NCBI RefSeq assembly: GCF_000499385.1
Contig: NW_013651754.1
Span: 30,660-94,659, forward strand
Direction: 5' to 3'
Length of the DNA stretch: 64,000 nucleotides
Source of the DNA: Eimeria necatrix
Taxonomy: Eukaryota > Apicomplexa > Conoidasida > Eucoccidiorida > Eimeriidae
Positions 1-12,869 of this stretch are shown one piece after another (the stretch's first letter is position 1; each line of letters begins with the position of its first letter). The notes beneath the pieces were generated by a model. That model was given only the letters and a program-made list of their open reading frames with translations, made no database searches and was not told the DNA's origin. Position numbers and translations under genes: made by a program.

Positions 1-3000
1 TGTATGCTGTTTCGACCCCCCGTAGCTCTATGGCGAGTCAAAGAGAATGGATGCGTCTTCCTCATGCGGTCGTTGTAGGACCCGCGGGAGCCTCGCGGGG
101 CTCCCTCAGCTCCTGTCCTATGCCCCCCTCCCCGAGCTTCCCACGGGGTGCGTCCCAGGCTGCAGGCACTCCTTGGTGACCCGATGGAAGGGGGTCCGGC
201 AGCAGCTCGTACATCATTGGCGTAGCTGCCAGCGCTACTGTTCCTCCTGCACCCCCGTGTGCAGTACGGGAGAAGTATCTGAATGGTGATTGCCGCTTCT
301 GCTGCTGCTGCTGCCTCGATTGGCAGTACAGCTACTTCAGACACACCGGGCATTGGCGGCACTGGCCTAGGCCCTACCCAGCCTTCTTCCGCAACTCCTA
401 CTGACGCGTCACTGCTGCTCGACAGGGGCACAGCACAGTCTTCCGCAGCTGCTGCTACTGAAGAAGCAACAGGCTGATGGCTACAATTACAGAGACGAGA
501 TCCAAAGGCGTTCAGAGATGCACATGCATAATGGGGGCCACCCCTCCTGGAGGTTGCCCGGGGAGGCCCACAGTGACTGCCATCTCCCGGGACTTTGCAC
601 AGAAGCTGACACAGAGCCAACAAGCCCCTCAATTCTTCTTCAGCAAGCCTCAGATTCAGTTTATGCGCGGGATGAGCCAGCTCCTGCTGCTGGTGCTGCT
701 CCCGTTGCTCCCCATATTGCTGCCGAGCAGACGAGTGATTTGCCATCAACGGAGGAGCTGACGCCCCTTCCACTTCAGGAGACCCACGAACTTTCTCGTC
801 AGACCTTTCTGCACGCTGTCCGCTTTCACCTGCCTCAGCCACTCCACCATGCACTGATGCAGTGGTTGCGGCCCCTGAAAGCCCCTTAGACGACAGTTGA
901 GGCTTCTGAGAATCCTCAGAAGGCCCCGGCGGCAAGCTCCCGGAGCTTACACGGGATTCTGAGGGGGCCTGACCATCCGATGCACCTAGCGACGCCCCTG
1001 TTTTCGAGCGTAGGCACCTTAAAAATTCTGCATAAGGGTCTCTCGTGGGACAGGGGACCTCATCGTCTTCAAGAGCTCCCCTGGGGTACTGTGATGGCCC
1101 CTTGCTCAATCTCAGCAGGATTAGCGGCTTAATCTGTGGCTGTAGAGCCTGCCGGTGTCGCAGGCGCTGAAGGTAGCTGTAGCTATTCTTGAAAACCAGG
1201 GACTTGAAAGCCTCCCCGTCTCCTCGCTGTAGCACTGCGGTGAGGGTGGCATGACCCCTCTTCAGAGCATCTACTAGTCTGATAAAGGCGGGCTCGCTGA
1301 CACTCCTGCCCAAGTTGTTTGTGTTTAACAAAGGGTCCACCACATTGATGCAACGCAATGTGAAGCCACCAGCGGCCCCAGCACGGGGCGGTGCCCGCGG
1401 GTGAAAAGGAGGAACAGAGAAACCACCCGTGAACCCCCGAGCACCTGACTGAGACCAACGATTCATCGGAGTCGCTGGTCCGCTTACGCGCCCACTGCCA
1501 CTACCGCTGCTGCTGCTGCTGCTGCTCACGGGAGCAGTGGGGGAGCTCGGATCGGGCCAGTCAAAAGACTGGCCGCTTCGGTAGGCCCCTGGAAAACGTG
1601 AAGTGCCCCCCATGCCTCCGTAGCACATGCGAAAACTGCAACAAAACACAGTGGCAGCAACAAGAAAAATGAGCGAATGGTTTGCATTTTCTGATTTGAA
1701 GTCTGTAGGCCTGCAAAAAAAAAGAGCAAGCAAAGACAAACACAAAACAGGAAGACCCGCAGCTGCAAATAATACAAGTTGCCCGACTCACCGCCTCCTG
1801 CACTCTTCTACAAATGCAAAATTTGCTATGCACTTGCAAACGTGGCTTGTGACTGCGTCCCGCGGGACCCCTCTTTCAGGCTGTATGTGTTGGGCGACAA
1901 AGGCCAGGCGCTCCAGTCTCGGGTCTCCATCTCTGTGGTTGCCGCTGCTGTGTTCTGACATTTCCAACAACTCATTCAGAAACGGCATCTGCTGCAAGTG
2001 CAGCTGCTGCTGCTGAGGTTCACATCCTTCCTGCTGCAGCTGCTGCAGCAGCATCGCCTGCTGCTGCTGTTGCTGCGTAGCGAGGCGCAGCAGCCACAAG
2101 GGGAGGGGTCCTGCCGCAGTGGCAGCGAAGGCAGCCCAGTCAAAACTAGAGAAGTAGGAGAGGAACGCCTGGAGAACCTGGAGAGGACTTTGAAGCCTTG
2201 CGGGAGGAAGGCACGAGAACAAGTGCAGCACCAGCACCTCCAAGCAGTATGATGCCAGGAGACCCGACCGGCTGCCAAGTAGATGACTCTCATACGCCAT
2301 CCACGCCTACAAACAAACAAATACTCGACAGAAGAAAATCAAATTTTCCAGGAGCCGCGCTGACAAACAGAGTTCCGGCCATGGAGAAAAGACAGCATGC
2401 AAAGCCACCATGGAAGTAACAACAGCCGCAACACCTGTTTCGAAACAGCTCAAGTTGCAACAAGAACTGCTGTCCAGACGTGAAACCATTAAGCGCAGCC
2501 TCAGCACTGCCCCGCTCTCAAAACCAGAATTGCATGACCCGTTAAGTGGGCTGTTGTGTATCCGCAAGACCCGCTAAAGCGAAGCGAGCCCTGACACAGG
2601 GCCACCGTCAAGCAGAGAAAAACAAATTCAAGTCGGTCAATGGAAGCCTTTACAGCAACAAAGAAGGAACACCTCACCTTGACAAGGATTACAGACCGCT
2701 TGAAAAGGTGGTACCGACCAATACGGCGGTCCAGTAGCTCCAGAAGGGCTAAGGAGCAGCAGCCACCAACCTGAAGGCAAATTAAAATCGAAGAAGCACA
2801 TACATCAACAAATACAACAGATAAAAGCCAGGCATGTATAACCCCTTTCCCTTGCGGGCAGATTGGCTCCTTCAGTTTCTCCTTTCTTCAGGAGGCGTGT
2901 CACTAAGCCACCCCTTGCAGCACTCTGGGGCATCTTTTCGTGCTCTTTCAGACTAGGGCAATCCTTACTTTGTTCACTGACAAATCCACAGCCAGGCTGT

Positions 3001-4327
3001 CCACTTCAAGCTTCAAAATCTTCACGTCAGCCTTGACCAAATGCACGTTCCGTATGCGGGGGCCCCGGCTTCCCCGCCCCCCGGGGCCCCCCGGGCCCTT
3101 GGGAGCATCGAGAGTTCCGGTGACTCCAGAAGAGTCTTTGACCGAACCCTGGGATTCAACTTTCAGGTCTCCCCGTCTAAATCTCAGGTGGAGATACACC
3201 AAGAACGCCTCACTCTCTTCTTCCCCCTCCACCACTCCCGTCTCGGGAGAAAATGTTATCACGCCAACATCCAAATCCCCGTCTGGCAAATAAGTCAGCA
3301 GAGGAAAGGATCCGTAACGCAAAACAGCCACACATATGTCAGACAAACACCGCACGCTGCTGTTGCTGTTACTGGTGGCGCTGCTGCTGTTGCTGTTGCT
3401 CCCTCTTGACACGTTGCCGCTACTGCTACTACTGGGCACGTTGCTGGCGCTAAGGCTACCGCTGCTGCTGCTGCTGCAGTCGCAGCTGCTGCTGCTGGGA
3501 TCTTCCGTCGAGGCCTGAAATGACGAAGGGAGCAAAGAAGAGTTATCAGGCACAACGCCAGACAATGCACCTGCACCCCACTCTGGGGCAGCTGCTGCTT
3601 CTGCTGTAGCTGCTCCTGTCAGCGCTGCTGCTGCAGTGGTGGGCGAAGGTGACGAAGACACCGAGAAAAAAGAGGACGGCGAGTCAGCGCGAGCCCTGCA
3701 GCAGCTCGAAGATCCCCTGCAAGCACGTCCTTCCGACTGCTGCTGTTCATTCTGCTGCTGCTGCTGTTTATCATGATGCGGCCGCAAGGCCTGGGGAGGC
3801 AGCAGCACTGCATCTCCCGCCGGGGAGAGCCGCTCCTGCAAGGGCTCTTGAGATATATTTCCTGCTGCAGCGCCTTCCGGTTGTGGTGGGTCCTGCTGCT
3901 GCAGCGCTGGTGGCTGCAGCTGTTGATTGCTCTGGTCTTCCTGCTGAGTCAGTTGCGACCGCTGGTCCGACGAGAGCAAGAGCTGTATTTGCTTTTGCTT
4001 CTGAAGCTCTTGATGCTGTTGCTGCTGCCGCAACTCCTGCTGCTGCCGCAACAGGACTCTGAAGTCCGTGAAGGCTTCGATGATGGCATCGCGGAGGTGC
4101 TCAAATGCCTCCGCCCGAACCCTCGACCGCTCCTCGTTTGGGCCTGCAAAGCACGCACAGAGAATATTTACTGCTCTGACGGACGTTTCTGCAGAAGAAT
4201 CGCGAAGAAGATTCCGCGGGATGCGTAGCGCCCATGTGTTTCAAGAGTTCCCGAGCCACGTACCGAGGGCAGAAATGAAGTCATCTGCAAGAGCATCAAA
4301 GTCAGCTGGCACCGGAGGCAGCTCCAT
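1..4327 (-). CDS. PAP/OAS1-type nucleotidyltransferase (non-canonical poly(A) polymerase-like), 3' end beyond window
   Basis: A DNA-polymerase-beta-fold nucleotidyltransferase; this family adds nucleotides to RNA 3' ends, but the substrate here is unknown. Exons (minus): 4327-4264, 4143-2969, 2770-2678, 2306-1792, and 1710 (or 1635) down to base 1, still open at the window edge. All GT-AG junctions match in phase. Exon 2 has the GS motif and catalytic pair (RYGSFPLLTYLPDGDLDVGV, about residues 297-316) and the third Asp in AVDLSV near residue 408. Exon 3 reads LLELLDRRIGRYHLFKRSV, and exon 4 LLGSRSGLLASYCLEVLVLH, both typical of the plant-type PAP/OAS1 substrate-binding domain. Exon 5 adds VVDPLLNTNNLGRSVS. 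All three Asp are present, so it should be active. Poly-Gln and Ser tracts precede the catalytic core. The last exon gives about 400 further residues of low-complexity tail. The ATG at 4327 is the first in frame after an upstream stop; an extra 5' exon is possible. Family assignment is firm, substrate is not. Confidence 0.88.
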
Positions 4328-4626
4328 GGCTGCTGCTGATGCTGCTGCTGCTGCAGCTGCTGCGTCAGCAACTAGTGCTGCCGGCGTCACGGCTGGAGGC
4401 AGACCGCGCCGGAGGCTCTTCGCCTCATGGCTTTCTGAGGTGTTGCTGTTGCCTAGGTGTCCAACCAAACAAGATTATACCATGGAGCGGGAGCAGCGAT
4501 AACAACAACGCCAGCAGCGGCAGCAGACGACGACAAGCGCCGATCCAATCGCTCACGGTGGGAGGATGGCCCGCTGGTGCTGCTGCCTTAGAAGTGAGCA
4601 AGTTGCGACTTCGAAAGTTTTAGTCC

Positions 4627-5138
4627 TCAATATGGGTACTTATTCTTCTCGTCCCCCTTATGGTCGCTGTTGGAGTAACTGCCGCCGCTCCTGGAGCGCA
4701 TGCAGTTGCTGCTAGACAGGAAAGCGGCTACGGGACCGCCACCCCTGTGTCTGCCGAGAATGTAGGGATCTTGGGTAATTAGAATGTCAATGAAAAGGCG
4801 TGGATAACCATGGCTTCAGAGAGGAAGGGGCCCCCACCGACTCATCTGCTGCTCGGGGCCTGGGATCTTCAGCAGCAGCAGCTGCTGCTGTAGCTGCTGG
4901 TGCTCATGCTGCAGTGGTGTCTGTAGTGTAGTGTAGCCTGACCGCTGTCGTTAGGTTCCCGTTTCTGGTGTAAAATGCATTTGCCTATGACTTGAACTAC
5001 ACATATTACAATTGTTGCAGCCGCTTCCTTAGCTGCTGCTGCTGCTGCTGCAGCGTAGTTTGCTTGAAGGGGCTTGGTCAGGTTGAGCGGAAGGAAAGCC
5101 TCCCCACTTGTGCTGTCGCCGTCTTGCATTTTTTTGAC
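4627..5138 (-). CDS. 3' end of an unassigned gene upstream of the nucleotidyltransferase
   Basis: A reading frame on the minus strand from an acceptor-like site (CCTTCCTCTCTGAAG) at 4813 to a TGA at 4629-4627 encodes about 61 residues, beginning HGYPRLFIDILITQDPYILG and ending in a hydrophilic Ser/Asp/Lys tail. It looks like the C-terminus of a real protein, but I do not recognise the family. A second candidate exon lies upstream, starting at 5138 after TTTCAACTTCCAG, and encodes MQDGDSTSGEAFLPLNLTKP followed by a short Ala run; its downstream boundary is unclear. The two pieces are placed together only because they are adjacent and on the same strand. More exons may lie further right. Confidence 0.4.
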
Positions 5139-8100
5139 CTGGAAGTTGAAACGCCACCATATCTCAGTACGATGATGCAAGAGAAACCGCGCCCAATGTG
5201 TGTGGAAGCAGGTTTTCTGTGCTCGCACGGACGTGAGCACGCTATTCCGCTGTAGTTGTATCTGCGTTCTGTACCTCATTCAATTCCCCTCTATTCTGTG
5301 GTTCTTCTTAACGACGTGCCTTTCCTTTCCAGCTCACTGAGGCTGCCACTACAACCGTACCACAGTCACGCGAGTCAGAATGTGTGCACTGGCTGTTCAT
5401 GCACAGCGTTGAGGGGACTATGGTTTTGCATGCGTGTTGTTGCGTTTGGTGTTATTGTGGTCCACACCTCTTGTAAAATTTTGTTCACATTGTCTCTCTG
5501 GGGCACATTCATGCAGCAATAGCGTGCCGCGGACGTCTGGCAATTACGCTCCTTATCGCTTGGCTCATTTCTAGCGGTTCCTTTCCCTGCGAAATGAACA
5601 AAAGTCTTGTGCATCTGGCAGCTCATGAGCGGACGCACTGCCGATACATTAACTCATGCGGAAGGGATGCGAGGAGTTGTAGGCCGAGGTCAGGCGACTA
5701 CAGGGAGTTTCCGCGCCAATGCCCTACTGCCTTTTACGAAAAATAGCTTTAGTGTGCATTCCTCTGTTGGGCATCCACGGCACTGGCAGTGGATGCTACA
5801 GCGCCCTAGAGAACTTTCACTGGTGTCAGCTCCCCGAAGAAGCCTTTCTGGTGTCCTGTTAGCCGCTTGGTGTGATGCTCCTGGAGCAGAAAAGGCCCTC
5901 TCTGATGCCGTGTTAGCCGCTTGGTTTGATGCTCCTGGAGCAGAAATGGCAGTTGCTCTTCCTACAGTGAGAATATGCTCAGCAAACCCTGTAGTGCCGG
6001 GCACTGCAAAGAAACACGAGCGTGATCTTCTGAAGTGGCCAAAATCAATCGTAAGACTGATCAACTAAAATATAGGCCATATTTTTGAGCAGGCTAGAGC
6101 GATTAGAGTGGCGTGGCCCTGTGCACCATGCTTCACGGCCCAGGCTTGAAGCAGGCAATGACACTGTAGCTGGTCACAGGACATGTTCAGGAGCCGAGGT
6201 GAGGGGTGCTTCCTACAACAACTAGTCGCATCCGAAATACTTTGGACCGCTTAAACGGTACTTAGTGAGTGAGCCTGTTCAACAGATTTGAAGAAGTGAT
6301 GGCATTATTGAGCCATATACACCCATACAATTGCACAGCAACTATATATCAACTCTCAAACCATGCCATACAGTGCGGGCACACAAAACTCAGAGTCGCG
6401 ACAGGTAAACTGAATTTCGTTCTGTTGAAGAAGGTACGGAAATCTAGGAGCATGCACCTAAGAGAAACCCAAGAGAAAAGTAAAAACAGAAGAGGGCATG
6501 GCTGCCTCAGTAACATCCAAGGTCCCACGGCTCATTGATAGAGTCCAACATCGGAAATTGGACAGTGCCGGCAGAATTCTTACAGCGGGCCAAGTAAGAC
6601 GCGATACGGGCTTGTGGGACAAATGGAAAAGTGAGAATGTTCCTACGCTTGGCACGAATGGAGCATATAAAGTCAGGGATACCTCGTAGTGGATGGACAA
6701 TGGAAATAAGTCAAAAATAAAACGAACACCGCTAAACTACTGTCCCAGGTCTCTTTCGTTGCGTGTCTTGGGAAGTAATAATGGCCTCCCCTAACAGAGG
6801 GAAAGTGTAAGGACGATCTAACACAGTACAAAGACAGCTGCTTGCTGCTATTAGCTCAAGGGCGTCTTTCATGAGACGTTAGGAAGCGGCACACAGGAGA
6901 AATATCTAGATAAGGCGCCAGGACTGGAGATATTTGGTCCTGTGAGAGGCGACGCCTCAGATGGAGTCAGTAAACACAGAATGGTATCAATTTCTCAGTG
7001 CTCAGTCTTTGCTGGAGACGAATAAGAGAAACATAGTGCGAACCTCAATGGAGCAATAGCAACAAGATACGATCAGCATTGCTCGAGCGCTAGTCTGCAA
7101 CTCCAGAAATATGAGGTCAAGAAAACAAAAGCGACAGCAGTATATGAAATCAGCTCACATTCACGAACAGAAGTTTGCCATCAAGCGCAGAAACTGGATC
7201 AGGAGGGACTGCTGGACAGTCAGCGTAGGAGTTGAAAACAGTGCTAGCTCGAAGCCAGGTGCCCGCCTCCTACGATTAGTTTCCAATGTGCCTTACTGGT
7301 GGCGAAAGCAACAAAATGAAGAGCAGAGTAGCGAAAGCCGTGGCACAATGTGCAATATGGAAATGAAAGCAACCGTACAAGTTCAGATCACTGGCCACTT
7401 ACCAGTACTGTTGTCAGCCAATGGTGCGTCAACAGGCAACATTAGCTCGGCCATTGCAGAGCTATGGCTCTAGTCTTGGCCATCCCCTAGTAAATTCGTG
7501 TTCACAATGGTTAACGACGCGCCTTTGCATATTGGCAATATAGCGATAAAACTAACGGTGCGCTGTGGGCTTTAAGGTTTTCGGGTGAGCTTTTCTGGGA
7601 GTCTTCCTGTAGGATCTGCTATTTGGAATGATTGGTTTACACGACATACGACAGCCTGGCAGAAACAATGTGGTAAGCTAAGAACCTAAGTGTATCGCAG
7701 ATGGTAAGAACCACTTGTAGTACGCGTGAGCTAAACATGAAAAAAACACGACTGTCACGAAGGGGGGAGAATAAAGTCACGCGCAGAGCAGGCAGGTGGC
7801 AAAATCCCACGAAAGGTGATGTACATGAATTTGGAGGTGGCTAGACTCCCAGTTCGAAAATTTAACAGTTCGAGTTGCATTCGAGAGCAAAGCTTAAAGT
7901 GGGTATGGAGAGGTCAGTATGGCAAGCATGCATGAGCTCGGACCACCTCTGTGATTTTGCGCAAGCACTTAACCTCACACTGGCTCTCTCCTCGTTGGCC
8001 AGTGACGTTGCCACATGTCTCCATGGAAAACGGCAAGGGATTTCCATATGTGCTCTCCCGGTGCGCAACAAGGCAGGGCCGCAATAGCCCGTTTTTACTG

Positions 8101-11100
8101 TGCCATAAGGGCGAAGCGTGCTGAATGACGAGCAGCCGTCATGGTCCTGCACTGTGCTTGTCCGCTCTCTCTTTGATGAAGAATTGCAAGCAGTATTATC
8201 GTCGGGCACAACCAACGGTGCACCTCTCGTATTGGATTGAAAACAACCAGCATTCTCTCGATTCCAGAAAATAGTGGATACAATCGTTTCCACCGCTTGC
8301 TCCAGAGTGTCTGTTCGTTTCGTGTCGTTAAGCAGCCTGCCACTGCTTGACGGCAAATTTTACGTCCAGTGCCGCCTTGATCTATTGGAAGCTTACGCGG
8401 CTGTCTCTTATTTACATTCCGCTTCACGTGAACGAATTCTTATACCAGCATGTTGAAACCTGGAGGGATTTTTTGCCGTTTCGGTGTGCTGCATTTACTT
8501 GCCTGCTACATCTTGGTAGTCTGCCACCACTGGCAAAACTTTCCTGCAGGTCGCAAGATAGTCTGTAGCCATGTGAATTAAGATTACGATTGTGCCTTGG
8601 TTCATTTCTAAGACTGCATGTTCCGCCATTGTTTTGTGTTGCTGGTCGTCGTCGCCTGTGCTCACTTGATCCCCAATAGCGCTGTGTTCTTCTGTTGCTC
8701 AGTAGTACAGAAACCATTTCGAGATTCCGCTAAATGCAAGCGCTCTGGTAGCTACACTTGTGGGGCTTAATCGCTCTCAAACAGAAGGCTCTATAGCATT
8801 GCAGAGTAGCAGTGGCGACTGCAAGATATGTGTGTTGGGCCACTGCGCTTCCTCATATTCTGCAGGGGGAACAGCAAACATAGCACAGCTGATCGTAAGG
8901 CCAGGGTTCATCAATTTTGAACGGGGATACGGTAAGGAGAAGTCTCTAACAAAACTCACCATGGCTTTCCTGTTTACTTGTTCGAAATTGGAAAGTTCTC
9001 TCCTTTACAGTCACCTATGATCTGGCAAGAGCCAGGGCCTTTTAGGGACAAGCTTTCTAAGAATGATTTATGCGTAGAATAACAAATGCTGCAACCTTAT
9101 GGGGTTGTACTGGCGCAACATTGTAGAGCTACGCACTACAGGAAGGTCTGCCAGGTAAATGAGATTCATTAGCTGCGAATTCATTTTGAAGCTGCAACAC
9201 TAGTTCGCTTACTCAAGCATCTTGAGCCCCCAATGATAGTTCATCCCCAAAGCGACGTTGCTTCTATGACCCTGAAACTATGTTATTTCTCAGTGTAGCC
9301 TGTAAAACGATGGGGTGCCGAAGTTGGTGATACTGGTGGGTGTCACAGCTAATGCGGAATTTGACCGAAGAATCCGAAAGTAGTCGAGCCAAAGATAAGA
9401 GCTCCCTTCAATGCTCTAAAAACAGTTCATATGTATTGCTCGCAGCAGTCGCTATCGCGATTTTAGACCACCGAAAGAGCTCTCTTCGTTGCCCGGTCAT
9501 ACGAGATGTGGGACCGCTGCTAATGAGGTGGACCAGAAGGTGCTGCAATAACTTCATTTTATAGTGCTTCTGAGGGTATTTATTAATACAAATCTGTATT
9601 GACAAGAACGAGAACAGTTCGGGCGAAGGAAGGCCATAGGGATGCTTCCATCGGGTGCGATCCCACGTAAACGCCTGTGTATAATGTTGTCAGTGCGCAA
9701 GGAAAACGTTTTCTGTCATTTTTCCTTGTATGCCGCCGGAAAAGAGCTCCGGAAGGGTCGTGGTCATCCGTTTACTAGGGCCATTACCCAAAATTGTTTA
9801 TGGAATTCCGTTTGCCGTGGTCTTTATTACCTTCTTTGCGAGTTGTGCACGATCAATCCCCTCAGATAAGCTACAGGTGCCATCTTTGGCATTCATGTGG
9901 TATTGCCGGCAGCAATAGTGTCTAATAATGGTCCACAGCCCGTAGTGGTTATATGGCGTTAGTTTTCCAAGATTAAGGAAGTACGCAAGAAGTACTGTAG
10001 GCCAAGTCACTTCAAGAAATTCTTGTAGTGATTATTTATCTGGAAGCGCCTTTTGTCAGTGAGGATGGCCACGAATGGGACCTTCGCCCGTAGCATGGGC
10101 CGTTAACTCGGCAATGCATACGGGGCTAGGCCTTAAATACATTTTGTTTTATGATTGCAGAGCTGCTTTATAAACAGCTTGTGTAGTGCGCAGACACTAC
10201 AATAGGGCTCGCTGGTGAGCTATAGAGGATAGCTAACTGATGACATATAAGCGGTTAAGAGGTTGAGACGTGGACTGAACGCTGTAACCTCTTACTAGTG
10301 AAATAGAAACGCAATTCGTTAGCAGATTAACCTGTATGAACTAGAAATTGTTGCGAGTGCCCTAAGATTGGGGATGCCGACAACGCCGGCACCGGTGCGC
10401 GTCACATCCTCACCGGACCAGCAAAGCAAGAACCATAAGAAGTGACTTTTATGAAATACGGTTTTTGGGAACTTGAAACAAAATTGTCTTTTTAATAATT
10501 TAGTAGACGTTACGAGACCGATGCTTCTGTAGAAGAGAAGATTTCTTAGAGCGCCAGAGTTGTGGGTAGTGCAGCATCGTAGACGCTGTAGAGAACGCAT
10601 TGTACTGCAGCTTGTGCCTGGGATGTCCTCCGTTTGACTAAGGTGTGTTAACAGCGGCTATCCTATATTTGGCACTCCAGGATATACTCATGCAGTATTC
10701 GGCTGGTGCTGCGGGCAACGAGAAGCGAATTCCCAATGATTCAATGCGTTCATATTTTCAAAAGTGCTACGCTTTGGGTCAAAGCTCATGTGGTTAGACT
10801 GTGAATGCTGCCTATTCAAGCTCGCACCTTTCCACATGCCCGTAGGTGGCTGCTGGCACGTTTACCATTTGGACCATGTATCCATTCCAGCTTTTCGCGT
10901 CCAAGTAATAGTTACACGCAACCGTACGAGTTTACGGATTCCGTAAGGGAATCAATATTCCTGCCCAAGTTGATTAATTCCAACCTTAGGGGGCCTCCAG
11001 CTAGCTAACAAATACTGGGGTGCCCCTAGGCTGCTAGTGTGGGACAACACGTTCTCTGCTTCCACTTCGGTACCTCCTGGCGCACGAATAGGGCGACCTT

Positions 11101-12869
11101 CTGACAAATCCTCTATATTCGACATATATCTCGTCATCCTTCGAGTCTGCAAGTCGAACCTTAGAAGGCGAGAATCCTAGTTCTGACTCTCCTGACCCAC
11201 TTGAGGCTATGCCCCACACCAGTGCCGGCGTCATCGCCTACCTCACTTTTACGGTATTTACAGACACTCGTGGTCTACGCATGCGATTTTGCTTATAAAT
11301 TGACTTACTGCGTTACTGATAAGAAGTTATCCGCATTCTTTAAGAGTCCTAAACTCTTATAGACCACCGGCTAGCTAACATCTCAAGGTCATTAGTAAGC
11401 CCTCTTGTAGTACCTGCGCAGTACAAGGGCTCTGCAGTGAGATGCAGCTAAGCTGCAACTCTTGTACAGTAGAGATTCTTCTTGGCTAGTTTCATCTTTG
11501 AGCGCCTGTAAAGGAAATAAGGCCGCTATGGCTTTCGTCCAGTGGCAGCCGGCAGGTTCAAAGCAAATGTGGATAGGAAAAGGCGCTAGCTGCATTCAGC
11601 AGAACCATTCAAGGAAGGACTGCGTCGGCCTTTGTAGTTAGCAAGTGAGGCCTGCTTAGCCCGTATCTGGATCACACCCCAACGCAGGTACGGGGGCGAC
11701 TTGATACGCTACTTTCCAGTTATTGGTGGTAAATATGACCCATAGTCTCGTAAAAGTGCAAAGTATATTGTAAAGCATGGCATTTCCGTCTGTTTACGGT
11801 TCTATGCGTATATACAGACACAGACCGAACGCTTCGCATGCAGTTCTCCATTGGTTTCCGTCACGGTTACGTACGCGAAATGAAGCATCAGGTTATCTTT
11901 GTGTGCATCTATCCAAAATGTAACACTTCAGTTGAGCTCATGTAAGAGCTGCCGATATTTATGGAATCCTGAGCGCCATTCTTGGAGTTCCAGAAGGCGT
12001 CTGCAGATCGAGACTCATCGCCTGTCTCTGTCATGAGGCCCGACTGAACAGTTAACACCAGCAACTACAGTTTTAGCAAAACTGTTGCAGAGTGGCCTTA
12101 TTTTGGATTGAACTCCAACGTAAGAAATTTGGAACCAAATTAGCTCTGTTTCTGTCTTCGTGCCGCTGCCGAAGTCAAGGAAGGTTTGGGGGCAGGCTGA
12201 GACCGTTGTATATTGCGGAGCAGCACGCAAAAGTGGAAGAAACCAGGCTCACTTACCTTAAATGTTCGAAGTTCCCAAAAAGAACGCATTTTTTATTTTC
12301 CATAAGATTTTTTATGAATCTGAAGGGTAGTTGGAATTGCATATGCCACGTAGGCGACGCTGCAATACTGTGTCTGGTCTGCTTCGAGCCGCTCGAGTTA
12401 CTCTGAAGGCATTCAGCACGTAGAGCCTCGAAGTGCAGCCTTGTGGCCCAGTGTCACTCTGCATGAAATTTTTAGCTTTACCCTGGGTTTGCCCCGTCTT
12501 AGCCGGGAGAATCAGTTCAGGTGGGTGCGGATCCCGTGTCGGGCCTTCACGAAGATCTTGCCTTTCGTTGCCATTTCGTTGCACTCGCCCTTTTCCATCT
12601 ATGTGTTTCCGAACTCTGGAGGGAGAGACATGCAAGGGGGAGACATTTCTTCCCTCCTTTATCATTTGCATATTTGTGTCTTGCGGAGTTTAGCTTCATA
12701 TCCGCTTATTCAAACAACCCCTAGACTTCGGCTCCGCTTTTCCTTGCCCAGCTCTCCCACCACAGTTTCATAAACAACCCCCACTGCCACCTTGTTGCGA
12801 TTCCATGGGTCCTCATGCACTGAAAACGGCTGGTAGGAACTTAGGGTGGTTTCTCCGGGCTTCAGCAGC
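5139..12869. other. repeat-poor stretch without a recognised gene
   Basis: About 7.7 kb of balanced base composition with almost no CAG, CCCTAAA or GGGGCCCC repeats. Open frames are short (the longest uninterrupted ones are about 150-165 codons, for example minus 8356-7862) and lack recognisable motifs. One plus-strand acceptor-like site at 5332 opens a 53-codon frame (5333-5494) that I cannot link to anything. Small spliced genes could hide here, as they do in the similar block at 22-32 kb, but I could not build one. Confidence 0.5.
5822..5965. repeat. 54-bp tandem duplication
   Basis: Two near-identical 54-bp units start at 5858 and 5912 (GTTAGCCGCTTGG, then GATGCTCCTGGAGCAGAAA), with a more diverged partial copy just before them from about 5822. 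The repeat lies in a frame open on both strands, so it could be coding, but no gene was recognised around it. Confidence 0.75.

Noticed and set aside
300..500. Short plus-strand Ala/Ser frames at the left edge
   Set aside because: They are antisense to the open final exon of the nucleotidyltransferase.
4813..4828. Selenocysteine at the in-frame TGA upstream of the 4627 exon
   Set aside because: A pyrimidine-rich acceptor directly after the TGA explains the frame more simply and no supporting hairpin was seen.
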